Shown here in pieces: positions 1 through 6,949 of a stretch of 12,391 nucleotides of DNA. Position 1 is the stretch's first letter; each line of letters opens with the position of its first letter. The notes beneath the pieces are model-generated. The model was not told the origin of the DNA, ran no database searches, and saw only the letters and a program-made list of their open reading frames with translations. This stretch comes from Candidatus Aminicenantota bacterium. GTDB taxonomy: Bacteria > Acidobacteriota > Aminicenantia > Aminicenantales > Aminicenantaceae. The stretch is from assembly GCA_030673995.1 (NCBI GenBank), contig DAOUYU010000031.1, positions 1 through 12,391 of the forward strand. Reading direction: 5' to 3'. The translations under genes and the position numbers were made by a program.

Positions 1-2
1 AC

Positions 3-515
3 TCCACTCGCTACAGCTCCAAATCTTCAATAAAATCATACCCTTCAGGAAACACTCTTTCTTCTTCTCGCTCAAGAACAGTTTCTTCCTCTAAACAGAG
101 GAGGTCTTTTCCCTCAAGGGTTCTTAAGTCTGATTCCAGGCGTTCCAATTTGTCGAAGACTGTATCATCCAGGTCAAAAGTGACAACAAATAGCCGAAGC
201 TGGAGCAGTTCCGCTTCTTTCAAATCGCGCGTTCCTTCTTCAAGAAAAAGTAAAAGCTCTTACACTACGCGTTCAGTCCGTTCCGGAGTTCCTAAGGCGA
301 GAAGCTCTGTTAGTTCACGAAGTTCCAGAAGTTCGTATTCATCTTCCAAATATCGCTCTTCTTCCTCCAGGTCGTCTTCTTCCCGGAGCAGTAAAGTTTC
401 CTCCTCAAAGAGCCGTTCTTCTCGAAGCTCGAAGAGTTCTTCTTCCCGCTCCGGAACCAGCCGCTCATCAAAACGAAGCTCCTCTTCGCGTTCTTCCTCC
501 AAGATAAAGAAGTAA
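3..515 (+). CDS. Ser/Arg/Lys-rich low-complexity C-terminal tail (5' truncated)
   Basis: One reading frame is open from the left edge to a TAA at 513-515, about 170 codons, so this is the C-terminal part of a protein that begins outside the window. A TTG at 150 can be read as a start but has no Shine-Dalgarno site, and the frame stays open well upstream of it. Roughly half the residues are Ser and most of the rest are Arg and Lys, in irregular runs such as RSSSSRSS; the protein ends KIKK. No folded domain, Cys motif or membrane segment is visible. Such a tail should be disordered and strongly basic. The opposite strand also reads open in places as Glu/Arg/Leu-rich sequence, but it is broken by a stop near 257-262, so I prefer the plus strand. 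The function is unknown. Basic Ser-rich tails occur on some bacterial envelope proteins, but the missing N-terminal domain would have to decide. Confidence 0.6.
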   Translation, partial: STRYSSKSSIKSYPSGNTLSSSRSRTVSSSKQRRSFPSRVLKSDSRRSNLSKTVSSRSKVTTNSRSWSSSASFKSRVPSSRKSKSSYTTRSVRSGVPKARSSVSSRSSRSSYSSSKYRSSSSRSSSSRSSKVSSSKSRSSRSSKSSSSRSGTSRSSKRSSSSRSSSKIKK

Positions 516-544
516 GCGTAGCATAGCTCCGCTGCATTTTCTTC

Positions 545-573
545 TTTACATTTATTCCTTCAAGTGGTATAAA
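545..573 (+). promoter_or_regulatory. Sigma70-type promoter with extended -10
   Basis: TTTACA at 545-550 is followed by a 17-base spacer and TATAAA at 568-573, with TGG directly before the -10 (extended -10). It starts 30 bases after the stop of the Ser-rich gene and would start transcription near 580, giving the gene at 687 a leader of about 107 bases. Read by eye. Confidence 0.55.
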
Positions 574-639
574 ATATTTTTATCATCGTCATGGAAAAGT
601 TGTTTTTCTTCTCTAGTAAAAGGAATCATTGCCGTCCCC

Positions 640-665
640 ATCCATCTGTCTCTCCATCGATGGAT
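640..665 (+). other. Small hairpin in the leader of the 687 gene
   Basis: ATCCATC (640-646) and GATGGAT (659-665) form a perfect 7-base inverted repeat around a 12-base loop. It ends 10 bases before the GGAGG Shine-Dalgarno core (675-679), so it could affect translation. There is no T tract, so it is not an obvious terminator. It may be chance. Confidence 0.25.
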
Positions 666-686
666 TAAAGATTTGGAGGTAAAGTC

Positions 687-1487
687 ATGTCTTTTTGGAA
701 ATGGATTTCAACTCAGGGAAAAAGCAAACCGGAGAAAGCTGCTCAGATTCTTGGGCTAAGTATTTTCGCTTTTTTATTAGTGGCAGTCGGAAATATAGCC
801 TGCCAAAAAGAAGCAGTAGAAGAATTGGCCCAGGAAGAAGAAAGTGCAGGAATTAAAGAAGGCTTAAATGCATATGAAGGCACTGTAGAAGTGGGCATAG
901 GAAAGTATTTGTTCATTCCTGCAGTTGTGGGATTTGATATTATTGTCCAGGGTCAGATAGAATCAGGAGACTTAAGTACCTTGGTCGATAAAGAAGTCAG
1001 AGGCGAAGGAATCTTTTCTGCTGACAGGCCCTCCATTTTAGTAGCCGAAAGCATTGAGGTTAAGGAATCAGAGAGAGAGTGGAGAACTGTTTTTACAAAG
1101 ACCGAAGAATTCGCCTTTGATGACTATATGGGTCAAAAAGAGAGAGAAGAATTTAAAATCCTGAGTGACCTTTCTTATAATAAAAAGGAAAGCTGGGAGG
1201 GAAAGGAAAAAGGGAAGGTCTTTGGCAGAATGGAGAAGGAGACAGTTACGGAAGGGGAAGAGCAAAAAGATATCTATAGGATTATTGTTTTGGACGAGCA
1301 GGGCAAGGAGGTTGCAAAAATCGCTGTTGATACCATTACAGATTTTGCTATGTATTACAAAAATAAATTGAGACTTTTTGAGGGCTTTTGGTTCTATATC
1401 ACCATAAAAGATTCAGTCGAATGGGGAATCAGACGCAGGACGCGGGAGATGTTTCATGCTGATGTGCTTTTCTGCGGCATCTACTAA
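687..1487 (+). CDS. Unrecognised membrane-anchored or lipoprotein-like protein
   Basis: A 266-residue protein with ATG at 687, preceded by GGAGG at 675-679 (good spacing). The N-terminus has a Lys-rich stretch of about 20 residues, then one hydrophobic segment (about 21-38) ending GNIACQ, with Cys39. This could be a lipoprotein signal with a poor lipobox (Asn at -3) or a simple membrane anchor. The rest, about 230 residues, is charged and predicted to lie outside the membrane. Residues about 64-130 alternate in a beta-rich way (for example KYLFIPAVVGFDIIVQGQI), which hints at a small beta barrel but does not prove it. The end is Arg-rich (IRRRTREMF) and runs into a repeat: the TAA stop is directly followed by CCTGAATTA. 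I do not recognise the family and assign no function. It has its own promoter at 545-573 and is convergent with the amidase. Confidence 0.75.
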   Translation: MSFWKWISTQGKSKPEKAAQILGLSIFAFLLVAVGNIACQKEAVEELAQEEESAGIKEGLNAYEGTVEVGIGKYLFIPAVVGFDIIVQGQIESGDLSTLVDKEVRGEGIFSADRPSILVAESIEVKESEREWRTVFTKTEEFAFDDYMGQKEREEFKILSDLSYNKKESWEGKEKGKVFGRMEKETVTEGEEQKDIYRIIVLDEQGKEVAKIAVDTITDFAMYYKNKLRLFEGFWFYITIKDSVEWGIRRRTREMFHADVLFCGIY

Positions 1488-1510
1488 CCTGAATTAGCCT
1501 GAATTATTTA
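1485..1510 (+). repeat. Tandem truncated copy of the interspersed CCTGAAT repeat
   Basis: TAACCTGAATTA (1485-1496) is followed at once by AGCCTGAATTATTTA (1496-1510), so CCTGAATTA occurs twice, 10 bases apart. This matches the left half of fuller copies at 1625-1649 and 8052-8076. The first three bases are the stop codon of the 687 gene. The match breaks off at TTTA, exactly where the GC-rich inverted-repeat element begins. Confidence 0.6.
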
Positions 1511-1613
1511 CGGGCCGATCTCACCGCAGATGCTGCGTCGCGACCCATTTGCGGTGGGCTTACCACAGCTTCATGGGCCGCTCCTTACATCAACGGCAAT
1601 CTCGACTCGTAAA
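1507..1613. mobile_element. GC-rich 107-base element with terminal inverted repeats (MITE-like, tentative)
   Basis: TTTACGGGCCG at 1507-1517 and CGACTCGTAAA at 1603-1613 are inverted copies matching at 9 of 11 positions. An internal perfect inverted repeat, CACCGCA (1522-1528) and TGCGGTG (1550-1556), lies inside. The stretch is visibly richer in GC than the genes around it, has no convincing gene, and is flanked by GCCTGAAT on both sides (1497-1504 and 1625-1632). This looks like a short non-autonomous element or a structured intergenic repeat inserted into the CCTGAAT repeat. No transposase is present, and a second copy would be needed to prove mobility. Confidence 0.35.
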
Positions 1614-1624
1614 CCATCCAGGCT

Positions 1625-1649
1625 GCCTGAATACTTTATAAAAACTGCC
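1625..1649 (+). repeat. Interspersed repeat, copy with both halves
   Basis: The sequence begins GCCTGAAT, has AC as variable bases, and ends TTTATAAAAACTGCC. It is identical at 23 of 25 positions to the copy at 8052-8076. It lies 7 bases beyond the stop codon of the minus-strand amidase. Confidence 0.75.
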
Positions 1650-1656
1650 AATACTA

Positions 1657-3354
1657 TTACTTCTTCTCCAGGTTCGGATGTTTGAGGTGAAAGCCGGTTG
1701 CCTCCTGGAAGGCCTTGGCTACTCGTAGAGTTAAGGCTTCCTCATAGAGATCTCCGTTAAAGGTAATGCTTGTCGGGCTGCCCTTTTCATCAAAACCGTT
1801 CGGAACGATTACTGCAGGGTGGCCGGTAAGATTCGTTATACGGAGATTGTTTCCTCCAAAGGTCGGGGCGATATAGACGTCTATCTCTTTCATCTTCTGG
1901 GCCATCTCCTGCATGACCAGGGTTCTGATTCGGTTGGCCTGAATATATTCCACTGCAGGAATGAACCTTGCCTGCCGGAAGATGTTCGGCCAGGCTCCCC
2001 GTGTCTGTCTTACCATAAGGTCGTCCTTTCCGCTCCGGGTGAGTTCATCGAATGCTGCTGCAGCTTCGGCATTCAGGATGATAGAGAGAGATCTGGCGGA
2101 GAATTCAGGAAGGTCAAGAGGAATAAGCTCCACTCCGAGCGAGCGGAGGATATCGAGCACGGCTTGATCGTTTTTCTTGTTTCTGTATTTTCTTTCAAAC
2201 GCCTTTTTCAGGTAACCAACACGAATATCCTTGATCTCAAACGTTGGGTCCCAGTTAAAAGGAAGATCGACTACGCTGAAATCCTTTCCATCCGGACCAT
2301 GTATGGTGTTGAATACCAGGGCACAGTCTTCAACTGAACGGCAGATGGGACCGATTTTATCCAAGCTCCAGCTCAGAGCCATGGCACCATAACGGCTTAC
2401 CCTTCCGTAAGTTGGCCGCAGTCCGGTCACCCCGCATCTTGTTGAGGGCGAGACAATCGATCCCATGGTTTCTGTACCGATGGAGAATCCGACCAAACCG
2501 GCAGCCGTTGCCGCAGCAGGACCGGCGGATGAACCGCTTGATCCCTGTTCCGTGTTCCAGGGATTTTTGGTCTTTCCGCCAAACCAAACGTCTCCCATGG
2601 CCAGGGCGCCTAGAGTAAGTTTGGCCACTAAAACTGCTCCCGCCTCTTCGAGACGCTTTACGACCGTGGCATCTTCATCTATGATTTGGTCTTTGTAGGG
2701 CATTGCACCCCAAGTTGTTTTGACGCCCTTTGTGGAAAGAAGATCCTTTGCTCCCCAGGGAATCCCGTGAAGAGGGCCCCTGTAATGTCCTGCCGCTATT
2801 TCCTCGTCAGCACGCCTGGCTTGCTTCAAGGCCAGGTCTTCGGTCAAAGTGACGACACATTCGAGGCGAGGCCCGTATTTTTTCAGACGGCTGAGGTATA
2901 GTTTTGTAAGTTGGGTCGAAGTGATCCTTCGTGATTTAATCAGATGAGAGAGTCCTGTTAGGGAATAAAAGGCTAAATCTTCAAAATTAGAAGGAACCTG
3001 AACATCCAGACTTTGGGTGGCTGGGCGAGGCTTGAGTTCTTTCTTAAGAGTCATTCCGGTGACAAAAGGATTGAAGATCAAAGCCGGGGGAACATGGTTT
3101 TGAAGTGGAATCTTTCTCATTCTTTCGAGCCTGGAAAGATTTCTCCTCAGACTTACCAGCATCATTTTTCTTTCTTTTGAGGTGAAATTCAGTCCGTATA
3201 ACTTCCCTGCCGCAGAAATATCTTTCGACGTTATCCCTCTTCCTTTGAAATAGTAAAGAGCAAAGGCTCCTCCGATTATCAAAAGAAAAAGAAAAAAGAT
3301 AAAAAGACATGTCCAGACTGTGGAAAATCCGTTCTTTTTCCCTATGCTTTCCAT
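1657..3354 (-). CDS. Membrane-anchored amidase-signature (GatA/FAAH-like) hydrolase
   Basis: This is an amidase-signature serine hydrolase of 565 residues. I place the start at 3354, where an ATG follows AGGAGG at good spacing; the longer reading to 3414 would begin inside the likely -35 box. Residues about 11-36 form one hydrophobic segment, so the catalytic domain is probably tethered outside the cytoplasm. The Ser-cisSer-Lys triad is visible: Lys203 in GAKDLL, cis-Ser275 in SSAGPAAATAAG, and nucleophile Ser299 in TETMGSIVSP. The cis-Ser to nucleophile spacing of 24 equals that of GatA and FAAH. The usual SSGGS is SSAGP here, with an additional SSG just upstream. There are no gatB or gatC neighbours, so a role in Gln-tRNA synthesis is unlikely. 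The substrate is unknown; family members cleave many amides, including peptide amides and fatty amides. It is divergent from the HAD gene. Confidence 0.88.
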   Translation of the reverse strand: MESIGKKNGFSTVWTCLFIFFLFLLIIGGAFALYYFKGRGITSKDISAAGKLYGLNFTSKERKMMLVSLRRNLSRLERMRKIPLQNHVPPALIFNPFVTGMTLKKELKPRPATQSLDVQVPSNFEDLAFYSLTGLSHLIKSRRITSTQLTKLYLSRLKKYGPRLECVVTLTEDLALKQARRADEEIAAGHYRGPLHGIPWGAKDLLSTKGVKTTWGAMPYKDQIIDEDATVVKRLEEAGAVLVAKLTLGALAMGDVWFGGKTKNPWNTEQGSSGSSAGPAAATAAGLVGFSIGTETMGSIVSPSTRCGVTGLRPTYGRVSRYGAMALSWSLDKIGPICRSVEDCALVFNTIHGPDGKDFSVVDLPFNWDPTFEIKDIRVGYLKKAFERKYRNKKNDQAVLDILRSLGVELIPLDLPEFSARSLSIILNAEAAAAFDELTRSGKDDLMVRQTRGAWPNIFRQARFIPAVEYIQANRIRTLVMQEMAQKMKEIDVYIAPTFGGNNLRITNLTGHPAVIVPNGFDEKGSPTSITFNGDLYEEALTLRVAKAFQEATGFHLKHPNLEKK

Positions 3355-3384
3355 GGTGTTTTCCTCCTTTAATGAATTTCTCTT

Positions 3385-3414
3385 ATTTAAGCAAATCCGA
3401 AATATAAAGGTCAA
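3385..3414 (-). promoter_or_regulatory. Probable promoter of the amidase gene
   Basis: On the minus strand, TTGACC (3409-3414) is followed by an 18-base spacer and TTAAAT (3385-3390). Transcription would start near 3378 and give a leader of about 24 bases that contains the AGGAGG site. This supports the start codon at 3354. Confidence 0.4.
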
Positions 3415-3427
3415 ATCATTAATAATT

Positions 3428-3455
3428 TTTGCTCTTTTCCTTCATCTATTATAAA
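3428..3455 (+). promoter_or_regulatory. Possible promoter of the HAD hydrolase gene
   Basis: TTTGCT (3428-3433), a 16-base spacer and TATAAA (3450-3455), set in a TATTATAAAAT run, lie upstream of the ATG at 3491. The -35 is weak, so the call rests mainly on the -10. It shares a 136-base divergent region with the amidase promoter. Confidence 0.3.
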
Positions 3456-3490
3456 ATACCACCTTCATTTTCAGGGAAATAGAGATTTTT

Positions 3491-4096
3491 ATGATTCGTT
3501 GTGTGATTTCAGATCTGGGCAAGGTGTTAATCTTTTTCGACAATAACATTTTTTTTGAAAAAATTGTAAAGAACTGCCCTTTCACGCATGAGGAAATTAG
3601 AGAGTTAACCTCCTCTCATTTTTATCTTGTGGAGTCTTTCGATAGAGGAGAAATAAGTCCTGAAGAATTTTACAGGAAAGTCACAAAAAAGCTCAAGGCC
3701 CGAATTGATTACGACCGTTTCTATTCTATTTACAATGATGTGTTTTCTCTTAATCCGCCAATATTACAACTCATGAAAAGACTGAAGAAAAACTACAAGA
3801 TTGTTTTGCTTTCCAACACGGATGTCATGCGTTTTGATTTCATCGAAAAAAAATTTCCCGAAATCATGATTTTCGATGAATATGTTCTCTCCTACCAGGT
3901 CGGATTCATTAAGCCGCAACCTCAAATCTACAAAGAAGCCCTGAAACAGGCCGGTGCAGAGGCCAAAGAATGTGTTTTTATCGATGATAGAGAAGAAAAC
4001 ATCGAGGAGGCAGCGAGATTGGGCATTAGCGGAATCCTCATGGAGCCTCAGACAGACCTTGAGACCGTTCTCCAGGAAATGGGACTTTCCTTCTGA
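3491..4096 (+). CDS. HAD-superfamily hydrolase (subfamily IA, YihX-like)
   Basis: A 201-residue protein of the size and motif order of HAD phosphatases. Motif I is ISDLGKVL with nucleophile Asp8. The second acidic residue of the usual DxD is Gly10, as in the YihX-type DLGxV group. A helical cap spans about 15-90. Motif II is LLSNT (Ser108-Thr110), motif III is Lys141 in GFIKPQPQIY, and motif IV is the Asp165-Asp166 pair in FIDDREENIEEA. These residues would bind Mg and phosphate in a cytosolic enzyme. YihX itself dephosphorylates glucose-1-phosphate, but the substrate cannot be read from this sequence. No strong Shine-Dalgarno precedes the ATG; the upstream sequence is AGGGAAATAGAG. It stands alone, divergent from the amidase and separated from the nrdD operon by 510 bases, so no functional link is implied. 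Confidence 0.82.
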   Translation: MIRCVISDLGKVLIFFDNNIFFEKIVKNCPFTHEEIRELTSSHFYLVESFDRGEISPEEFYRKVTKKLKARIDYDRFYSIYNDVFSLNPPILQLMKRLKKNYKIVLLSNTDVMRFDFIEKKFPEIMIFDEYVLSYQVGFIKPQPQIYKEALKQAGAEAKECVFIDDREENIEEAARLGISGILMEPQTDLETVLQEMGLSF

Positions 4097-4392
4097 TCAT
4101 CCATAAAAAAGGGGCGATTTCAAACAAAGAATTTGTGTTTCTCCTAAGCTCATTAACTTGAGGTCACAAAACAAAGTGATCTCCTTGATAGATTGAAAAA
4201 ACATACTAATATGCTTACATCATGAATACTGATTATAGGTATCGGCAGTTTTTATAAATAATCCAGGTTAGGTAACATACATTTTACCAAACTCTTTTTC
4301 CTTAGTTTTTTGAGAAAATGATACATGGATTTAGTATAAAAAGATAGCAGATTGAGCAAAAAGAGGGAAATAAAAATATTTTTAAAAAAAAC
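4097..4392. other. AT-rich gene-free stretch upstream of the nrdD promoter
   Basis: About 300 bases with many A and T runs and no coding frame I would support. It holds one reverse-oriented copy of the interspersed repeat (4242-4267). A weak imperfect inverted repeat near 4122-4137 (AAACAAA and TTTGTGTTT) might end the HAD transcript, but its stem has a bulge and no good T tract. I see nothing else. Confidence 0.4.
4242..4267 (-). repeat. Interspersed repeat, reverse-oriented copy
   Basis: The plus strand reads TCGGCAGTTTTTATAAA then TAATCCAGG. Its reverse complement begins CCTGGATTA and ends AAACTGCCGA, matching the 8052 copy at 24 of 26 positions. It lies about 146 bases beyond the stop of the HAD gene. 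Confidence 0.7.
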
Positions 4393-4421
4393 TTGACACG
4401 GATAAAAATTAGGAATAAAGT
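4393..4421 (+). promoter_or_regulatory. Promoter of the nrdD operon
   Basis: A perfect -35 TTGACA (4393-4398), a 17-base spacer and TAAAGT (4416-4421, 4 of 6 consensus bases) predict a start near 4428. That would give a leader of about 180 bases before nrdD. The NrdR-like boxes begin a few bases after the predicted start. Confidence 0.5.
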
Positions 4422-4432
4422 TTTAAATGCAG

Positions 4433-4480
4433 ATACAATATTTTGTATCTCATCTTATACCAACATACAACATATAGGAG
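4433..4480 (+). promoter_or_regulatory. Tandem NrdR-box-like operator
   Basis: Box 1 (4433-4448) is ATACAATATTTTGTAT and forms the core of a palindrome with 8-base arms, AGATACAA and TTGTATCT (4431-4450). It matches the NrdR-box pattern ACACwATATwTwGTGT, as I recall it, at most positions. Box 2 (4465-4480), ATACAACATATAGGAG, is weaker and mainly its left half fits. The boxes start 32 bases apart, about three helical turns, which is the paired spacing known for NrdR sites. Their position just downstream of a TTGACA promoter and upstream of a ribonucleotide reductase gene supports repression by NrdR when dATP is high. No nrdR gene lies in the window. Confidence 0.55.
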
Positions 4481-4606
4481 TTTTTGTGTTTTTTCCCTTA
4501 TTTTCTTTTGGGCGCTCGAATGGTGCTCATTCAGGCACTTATCTGCTCAAGAATGAGAAAAGAACAGCAATTTAATCCTTTTATATATAGAGAAGGGAGA
4601 TATTGA

Positions 4607-6679
4607 ATGCAGAGAATAATTTCGAGAATAAAGAAGCGAGACGGCAGTGTCGTCGATTTTACCCAGGATAAAATTACACATGCTGTGTATAAAGCCATGG
4701 AATCCCACGGGCTCACAGAACAAAGCGAGGCCAAGTCAATTTCGGATATTGTAACGTTCATGATAGAGGACAAGTTCGGCGGCTACACCATTCCCTCAGT
4801 AGAACAGATTCAGGATATTGTTGAGATGATTCTCATGAGGCGGGGACATCACGATATCGCTAAATCATACATCCTCTACCGGGAAAGGCATAAAGAAATC
4901 AGGGAGGCAAGAGAGACAGGAATTAACTTGGAAAGGTTGGTCAAAGATTATATCAACGATGCAGACTGGAAGATAAAGGAGAACAGTAACGAAGGTACGA
5001 TGAGTTTTTCCGGTTTGAATGCCAGGGTTTCAGGTGAGGTTCTTTCCAACTTTGCCCTCAACCAGCTTTATTCAGAAAAAATCAAGAATGCCCATACAGG
5101 GGGAGAATTCCATATCCATGACCTCTCCTACCCAATCGTGGGCTATTGTGCGGGCTGGTCACTGGAGAATCTTCTGAAAAAAGGATTCGGTCGTGTTCCC
5201 AACCAAGTCCATTCTTTTCCAGCAAGACATCTCGAAACTGCCTCGCTGCATATAGTGAATTTTATCGGAACAATGCAGGGGGAGTTTGCCGGAGCCCAGG
5301 CTTTTTCCAGTGTCGACACTCTTCTGGCCCCCTTTGTTAGAGCCGACAACCTTGACTATGAAAAGGTCAAACAGGATATCCAGAAACTCATCTTTGGATT
5401 GAACGTTCCCTCCCGTTGGGGATGGCAGACTCCTTTCTCTAACCTGACCTTTGACTGGACAATTCCCGATGATTTGAAGGACAAGCGTGTTATTGTGGGG
5501 GGAGAAGAGCAGGATTCAACTTACGGGGAATACCAGGAAGAGATGGATATGATCAACAGGGCTTTTCTGGAATTGATGAGAGCAGGAGATCAGCAAGGCC
5601 GCGTTTTTACTTTTCCCATCCCTACATATAATTTAACTAAAGATTTCGACTGGGATTCCCCGAACTCTAATCTTCTTTTTGAAGTCACGGCCAAGTACGG
5701 AATCCCTTATTTTCAAAATTACATCGGTACAAATTTGGACCCGGGTGATATCAGAGCCATGTGCTGCCGTTTGAACCTTGATCAGCGGGAGCTCTTAAGA
5801 AGGCCAGGTAACATGTGGGGTCCAGGAGATTCAACCGGTTCGATTGGGGTTGTGACAATAAACCTGAACAGAATAGGTTATGAATCAGACTCACGAAAGG
5901 AATATTTTGCCAAATTAAAAAATTTGATGATCTTGGCAAAAGAGTCACTTGAAACCAAAAGAGAAGTTGTCAACAATATGTTGGCCAAGGGACTCATGCC
6001 TTATACTTTGGCCTATCTTGGTCATTTTGATAATCATTTTTCGACTATCGGTATTTGTGGCATGCATGAAGCTTGTCTGAATTTTTTGGGAAAAGGAATT
6101 GGCACTCCAGAGGGGAAGGAATTTACCTTAGAAGTCATGAACTTCATGAGAGATGAGATCCGGAAGCTTCAAGAAGAGACCGGTAATATTTACAATTTAG
6201 AAGCAACCCCGGCAGAATCCACTTCTTACCGGCTGGCAAGGCTTGATAAGCAGAAATATCACAACATCATTACTGCAGGAACCGAGAAATATCCATATTT
6301 TACAAATTCTACCCAACTCAATGTGGACGCTACTCGGGATATTTTTGACGCTATAGAGCATCAGAAGGATATACAGCCTCTCTATACAGGAGGAACGATC
6401 TTTCATGGTTTCCTCCCTGAAGCTATTGACAGGAATACGTGCAAAAAATTAGTGAAGAAGATAGCTGAAACTTCACTTCCCTATTTCAGTATTACCCCCT
6501 CTTTCAGCATCTGTGATAATCATGGTTATATCCCTGGCGAGGTGTCCAAATGCCCTGAATGTGGAAAAGAGACAGAGGTTTATTCCAGGATTGTGGGTTA
6601 CCTGAGGCCTGTCGGCACCTGGAATGACGGAAAACGGCAGGAATTCAGAGAGAGAACTCCTTATTCAGAAATAAGCTAG
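4607..6679 (+). CDS. nrdD: Anaerobic (class III) ribonucleoside-triphosphate reductase
   Basis: The 690-residue enzyme reduces ribonucleoside triphosphates to deoxynucleotides in the cytosol using a glycyl radical. Residues 1-95 form an ATP cone for allosteric control by ATP and dATP. The catalytic barrel follows: His171-Asp172 with Cys181 (the GYCAGW region) and the finger-loop motif MCCRL with Cys386-Cys387, the likely thiyl-radical site. A C-terminal zinc site appears as Cys636, His639, Cys649 and Cys652. The glycyl radical residue is probably Gly664 in RIVGYL. The finger loop is MCCR rather than the MGCR I associate with formate-using enzymes, and GSIG (411-414) stands where GNLG is common. 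Both suggest the NrdD2 type, which uses a redoxin. AAGGGAG at 4593-4599 precedes the ATG. The next gene follows after 3 bases. Confidence 0.96.
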   Translation: MQRIISRIKKRDGSVVDFTQDKITHAVYKAMESHGLTEQSEAKSISDIVTFMIEDKFGGYTIPSVEQIQDIVEMILMRRGHHDIAKSYILYRERHKEIREARETGINLERLVKDYINDADWKIKENSNEGTMSFSGLNARVSGEVLSNFALNQLYSEKIKNAHTGGEFHIHDLSYPIVGYCAGWSLENLLKKGFGRVPNQVHSFPARHLETASLHIVNFIGTMQGEFAGAQAFSSVDTLLAPFVRADNLDYEKVKQDIQKLIFGLNVPSRWGWQTPFSNLTFDWTIPDDLKDKRVIVGGEEQDSTYGEYQEEMDMINRAFLELMRAGDQQGRVFTFPIPTYNLTKDFDWDSPNSNLLFEVTAKYGIPYFQNYIGTNLDPGDIRAMCCRLNLDQRELLRRPGNMWGPGDSTGSIGVVTINLNRIGYESDSRKEYFAKLKNLMILAKESLETKREVVNNMLAKGLMPYTLAYLGHFDNHFSTIGICGMHEACLNFLGKGIGTPEGKEFTLEVMNFMRDEIRKLQEETGNIYNLEATPAESTSYRLARLDKQKYHNIITAGTEKYPYFTNSTQLNVDATRDIFDAIEHQKDIQPLYTGGTIFHGFLPEAIDRNTCKKLVKKIAETSLPYFSITPSFSICDNHGYIPGEVSKCPECGKETEVYSRIVGYLRPVGTWNDGKRQEFRERTPYSEIS

Positions 6680-6682
6680 CCA

Positions 6683-6949
6683 ATGGAATACTTACTTTTT
6701 ACCTATCCTAATTGCCCGAAATGCGAGGAACTCAAGAAATATTTAAAAGAGGCGAATTTAGAGGTGCAGGAAAATAACCTCGTTTTAAAAGAAAGCAAGA
6801 TGAGAATTAGGGAATTTTTAAATTATCTCAAGCGCGATTATAAAGGAGCGATCATCATCCCGAGTTTGGTGCTTAAAGAGAATGGAGAAGGTCCAGTTGT
6901 CTTGAATAATCGCAAGGAGTTAGAAGAGTGGTTGAGATCAAAGGCTTAG
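6683..6949 (+). CDS. Small CxxC redoxin, likely electron donor to NrdD
   Basis: An 88-residue protein of thioredoxin/glutaredoxin size. The CPKC motif (Cys11-Pro-Lys-Cys14) sits after a first beta strand (YLLFTYPN), and IIIPSLV carries the expected cis-Pro at about residue 60. The rest fits the short beta-alpha-beta fold of NrdH or glutaredoxin-like proteins. It begins 3 bases after the nrdD stop and overlaps nrdG by 22 bases, so the three are translationally coupled. Redoxin-dependent NrdD2 enzymes are known to take electrons from an NrdH-like or thioredoxin protein instead of formate; I infer the same role here. It is too divergent for me to name it nrdH with confidence. The partner that re-reduces it, such as a thioredoxin reductase, is not in the window. 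Confidence 0.85.
   Translation: MEYLLFTYPNCPKCEELKKYLKEANLEVQENNLVLKESKMRIREFLNYLKRDYKGAIIIPSLVLKENGEGPVVLNNRKELEEWLRSKA

Noticed and set aside
11..502. Glu/Arg/Leu-rich open frames on the minus strand opposite the Ser-rich gene
   Set aside because: They are the antisense of a low-complexity Ser/Arg coding strand, are broken by a stop near 257-262, and lack ribosome sites. The plus frame is open through the whole stretch.
1530..1541. ATGCTGCGTCGC shared with 12066-12077 inside the DUF2961 gene
   Set aside because: A single 12-base exact match is expected by chance in a window this long, and the flanking bases differ.
4393..4575. 60-codon plus-strand frame upstream of nrdD
   Set aside because: It begins at a TTG that is the -35 box TTGACA, has no ribosome site, and runs across the promoter and NrdR-like boxes.
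4481..4590. Riboswitch in the nrdD leader
   Set aside because: I see only a short GTGC and GCAC pairing and no recognisable cobalamin or other riboswitch core. The paired operator explains regulation better.
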